In this document: positions 6,417-8,129 of the stretch, piece after piece
Numbering within the stretch: position 1 is the first letter of the stretch
Layout: each line of letters begins with the position of its first letter
NCBI RefSeq assembly: GCF_049310925.1
Contig: NZ_JBMERP010000117.1
Span: forward strand, 1-8,129
Source: Virgibacillus_F sp049310925
GTDB lineage: Bacteria; Bacillota; Bacilli; Bacillales; Amphibacillaceae
Direction: 5' to 3'
Length of the DNA: 8,129 nucleotides
Notes under the pieces: model-generated
Told to the model about the DNA's origin: nothing
Seen by the model: the letters and a program-made list of their open reading frames with translations, nothing else
Databases searched by the model: none
Translations under genes and position numbers: made by a program

Positions 6417-7298
6417 ATGGAAATTATCGATTTGACAGGAAAACAACCTCTGAATAAAGATCCACTGATACTAGTGATTGGTCAATTTGATGGTGTACAC
6501 AAAGGACACCAGAGCGTTCTTCAAACAGCAAAAAATCATATGGATACTAGTCTGGATACGCTAGCCGTTATGTTTTTTTCTAACTATTCTGCAAATAAAA
6601 TAACAACTGATAAAGTTAAACTTGCTTTACTGGAAAAGTATGGGGTAGGACGGTATTACCGAGTCAAAAGGGAAGAGTTTGTTTTGGAGTATTTGTCACA
6701 GTTACCTATAAAACGCATCATAATAGGCGAAGGGTTCCGTTTTGGTTCTGATGGGTCTTCAAACACTGAAGAACTTTTGCGGTTGTGTGCTCAACTTGAT
6801 ATTGAGGTGACAGTAGCTCCATTAATCAAAGAAAATGGAACCAAAATTAGCAGCAATGCAATCCGTGAATCTTTAAAGGAAGGTCATATGGAGCGGGTTC
6901 ATTCTCTGTTAGGACGTGCTTTTACGGTTGAAGGAACGGTTATACATGGAGAAAAAATGGGGCGAAAATTAGGGTTTCCAACTATTAATTTAGGGGGAAC
7001 TGCTGAATATGTTAACCCTAGATCAGGTGTGTACCTCGGGGTCGTTGGTATTTATAACAAATCAGTGATTACTGATTATTATCATGTGCTTATTAGTGCA
7101 GGTTATCGGCCTACAGTAAAAGGAAAAGGATATTTAATAGAAGCATATTTGATGAACTATTCAGGTGACTTATATGGAAAATCTGTATCCCTATCTTTCA
7201 TGCGTTTTATTCGGGAAGAAATTAATTATTCTAACCTAGATGATCTGGTAAAGCAAATGGAACTGGATAAAAAGGAAGCGGAAAGACTAATGGGATAA
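6417..7298 (+). CDS. RibF-like bifunctional riboflavin kinase/FMN adenylyltransferase, divergent paralog
   Basis: A 293-residue protein with both RibF domains. The N-terminal nucleotidyltransferase (FAD synthetase) part has GQFDGVHKGH (22-31, HxGH intact) and ISSNAIRESLKEG (144-156). The C-terminal riboflavin kinase part has GRKLGFPTINL (182-192), GYRPTV (229-234) and E242 in the catalytic-Glu position before NYSGDLYG (247-254). It is shorter than housekeeping RibF proteins (about 310-320). The FxPHP motif expected after the second strand is replaced by FFSNYSAN (53-60), and the usual GxDFRFG reads GEGFRFG (104-110). Kinase motifs look sound; the adenylyltransferase may be altered. It is 14 nt after the FMN reductase, with AGAGGG as ribosome binding site. 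The likely role is local FMN/FAD supply for the monooxygenase pair, a second copy besides the housekeeping RibF. Confidence 0.87.
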   Translation: MEIIDLTGKQPLNKDPLILVIGQFDGVHKGHQSVLQTAKNHMDTSLDTLAVMFFSNYSANKITTDKVKLALLEKYGVGRYYRVKREEFVLEYLSQLPIKRIIIGEGFRFGSDGSSNTEELLRLCAQLDIEVTVAPLIKENGTKISSNAIRESLKEGHMERVHSLLGRAFTVEGTVIHGEKMGRKLGFPTINLGGTAEYVNPRSGVYLGVVGIYNKSVITDYYHVLISAGYRPTVKGKGYLIEAYLMNYSGDLYGKSVSLSFMRFIREEINYSNLDDLVKQMELDKKEAERLMG

Positions 7299-7349
7299 TA
7301 TACTTTCGGCACGCGGATTGCGTTGATTATGTCTGATAAAAACCATAAA

Positions 7350-7393
7350 AAATAATCCCTCATGTGATTTGGTTGTCAGTTGAGGGATTATTT
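7350..7393. terminator. Bidirectional terminator between convergent genes
   Basis: A perfect 13-bp stem, AAATAATCCCTCA (7350-7362) with TGAGGGATTATTT (7381-7393), encloses an 18-nt loop. Read on the minus strand the T-run is longer (ATTTTTTATGG), so it serves the DUF1292 gene as well as, or better than, the flavin operon. It lies 51 nt after the RibF-like stop codon. Confidence 0.8.
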
Positions 7394-7407
7394 CTACACT
7401 GCGCCTT

Positions 7408-7454
7408 CCCCTCTTGAAGGGGTTAGTCTATTGTACTGCTGAATTTCCATTCAG
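7408..7454. other. Two small hairpins downstream of the DUF1292 gene
   Basis: CCCCT/AGGGG (7408-7412 with 7418-7422, loop 5) and CTGAAT/ATTCAG (7439-7444 with 7449-7454, loop 4) are perfect but short, and neither is followed by a T-run in either direction. They lie in the 3' region of the minus-strand DUF1292 transcript ahead of the main terminator. Their role, if any, is unknown. Confidence 0.35.
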
Positions 7455-7475
7455 GCTAATTCTCATACCACTATT

Positions 7476-7742
7476 TTAATCTTCGTCTAATATTGCGTCA
7501 AATGCCTCGGATACTCTATCAAATTCTTCGTCGGACTCAATTGCTGATATATCATTTTCTTCATCGATTTTGAGGAAAAACATATCAATATCCTCTTCAC
7601 TTTCCTCCTGTAAATCCTCTACAAAGCTGACTGCTACATAGTCAACCCCTTCTAATGTTACCTTTGCTAATACTTCAACTGCTTGTTCCTCGTTTGTTTC
7701 GTCACTAATCGTAAAAACTTCGCCAACTTCTATTTCAGTCAT
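7476..7742 (-). CDS. DUF1292 domain-containing protein (YrzB-like)
   Basis: An 88-residue, extremely acidic cytoplasmic protein: 32 Asp/Glu against 3 Lys/Arg. The pattern of a short beta-rich start (EVGEVFTISDETNEEQAVEVLAKVTLEGVDYVAVSFVE) followed by an acidic segment and a helical tail (FDRVSEAFDAILDED) is that of the DUF1292 family, which includes Bacillus YrzB. The family has no proven biochemical role. The start is backed by GAGGAGGG about 10 nt upstream (complement of 7753-7760). In Firmicutes a DUF1292 gene usually sits with ruvX (yqgF) and an IreB-like gene; here neither neighbour is present, so this is probably a solitary paralog. It is convergent with the flavin operon and shares its terminator. 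Confidence 0.87.
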   Translation of the reverse strand: MTEIEVGEVFTISDETNEEQAVEVLAKVTLEGVDYVAVSFVEDLQEESEEDIDMFFLKIDEENDISAIESDEEFDRVSEAFDAILDED

Positions 7743-7940
7743 TTTTAATTGACCCTCCTCATACTTGTACTTAATGTAATGGTAACATTCTTCCTTTATC
7801 TTTTCTTTAATTATGTAAAATAATGCAATGACCAGAAAATATAATAAATAAAAACGGCTTAAATTGAAACATAGTTACCTGGTCATACGTAGATAAATTA
7901 ACATAGTTTCGTTACTGTGTAACCGTCGCAATTGATACAA
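7743..7940. other. Gene-free spacer upstream of DUF1292 gene
   Basis: No coding region is visible. Two inverted repeats can be seen: ATGACCAG (7828-7835) with CTGGTCAT (7879-7886), arms 43 nt apart, and GTTAC-TGT-GTAAC (7911-7923). The 8-nt word ACATAGTT occurs at 7869-7876 and again at 7901-7908. The DUF1292 promoter must lie here on the minus strand, but I found no convincing -35/-10 pair. Confidence 0.4.
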
Positions 7941-7944
7941 ACTG

Positions 7945-8027
7945 CGGCGTAGTGAAAACTCTTTGGACGCCGTTCCTGCAGAATACTTCACTTTCCACGG
8001 GCACGGCCTCAGTCTTCGTATTCTGCC
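7945..8027 (-). repeat. Partial interspersed repeat, minus orientation (Bacillaceae-type)
   Basis: Read on the minus strand this contains GAGGCCGTGCCCGTGGAAAG, then GAAGTATTCTGCAGGAACGG and CGTCC. This resembles the end of a repeat I remember in many Bacillaceae intergenic regions (consensus near GGCCGTGCCCGCGGAAAGCG). The recollection is not verified. The stretch also has two hairpins: CGGCGT (7945-7950) with ACGCCG (7967-7972), and GCAGAATAC (7978-7986) with GTATTCTGC (8018-8026). Local GC is higher than in the neighbouring spacer. No coding frame is supported. Confidence 0.5.
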
Positions 8028-8103
8028 TACACTAGGATAGAAATCTACTCATTAATTCTGTGTTTTTTCGGGATTTTTCTCCCCTTGAACAGAAACCTAT
8101 CTA

Positions 8104-8129
8104 AGCGGAGGGAAAATGCGAGACTCCAG
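8104..8129 (+). repeat. Start of a second repeat copy, plus orientation, cut by the window
   Basis: GCGGAGGGAAAATGCGAGAC, followed by TCCAG, at the window edge matches my memory of the opening of the same Bacillaceae repeat family (usually continuing with GCGGGAA). If so, the two fragments face away from each other around a unique segment at about 8028-8103. The call rests on memory and on only 26 bases, so it is tentative. Confidence 0.4.

Noticed and set aside
6417..7298. Housekeeping ribF
   Set aside because: The context (monooxygenase operon, no truB/rpsO), shorter length and altered FxPHP and GxDFRFG motifs point to a specialised paralog.

Overview
The window looks like a chromosomal segment from a low-GC, Gram-positive bacterium of the family Bacillaceae, perhaps in the Virgibacillus/Oceanobacillus/Lentibacillus range. 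The reasons are AT-rich DNA, strong AAAGGTGA/AGGAGG ribosome binding sites, tidy intrinsic terminators with U-tracts, HxlR and DUF1292 proteins of Firmicutes type, and an intergenic sequence at the right edge that resembles a repeat I remember from Bacillaceae genomes. The genus is inferred; no rRNA or other marker gene is present.

Layout, left to right. (1) Positions 1-2552: a terminator of an off-window gene, then a two-gene operon. It consists of an ArsR-type regulator with a large N-terminal domain and a 12-TM MFS efflux-type transporter. The promoter carries two palindromes and the operon ends in a clean hairpin terminator. (2) Positions 2590-3691: a translationally coupled pair, an unrecognised 72-residue basic protein overlapping by 14 nt a 247-residue protein. 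The latter has a RecQ-C-terminal-like (RQC) winged helix and a C-terminal four-cysteine zinc ribbon, and is followed by a terminator that can work in both directions. (3) Positions 3730-4180: a 451-bp compound minisatellite made of exactly 22 half-units of two related types (20 bp and 21 bp). It lies in the spacer between two convergent transcription units. (4) Positions 4223-7393: an HxlR regulator on the minus strand, with a perfect 8+8 bp operator, divergent from a three-gene plus-strand operon. That operon encodes a luciferase-like (LLM) flavin-dependent monooxygenase, an NAD(P)H-dependent FMN reductase and a divergent RibF-type riboflavin kinase/FAD synthetase. (5) Positions 7350-8129: a bidirectional terminator, a solitary acidic DUF1292 protein on the minus strand, and a gene-free right end holding inverted fragments of a probable interspersed repeat.

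How the genes may work together. The regulator-plus-exporter pair at the left is a typical self-regulated efflux module with unknown substrate. The flavin operon is the most coherent functional unit: RibF-like protein could make FMN/FAD, the reductase would reduce FMN, and the monooxygenase would use reduced FMN and O2 on an unknown substrate. The divergent HxlR protein, with a single N-terminal cysteine, is the obvious candidate sensor. The RQC/zinc-ribbon pair may be a small nucleic-acid-binding system, but its function is not known from sequence. The two items I would look at first are the RQC pair with the neighbouring compound minisatellite, and the self-sufficient flavin monooxygenase cassette.
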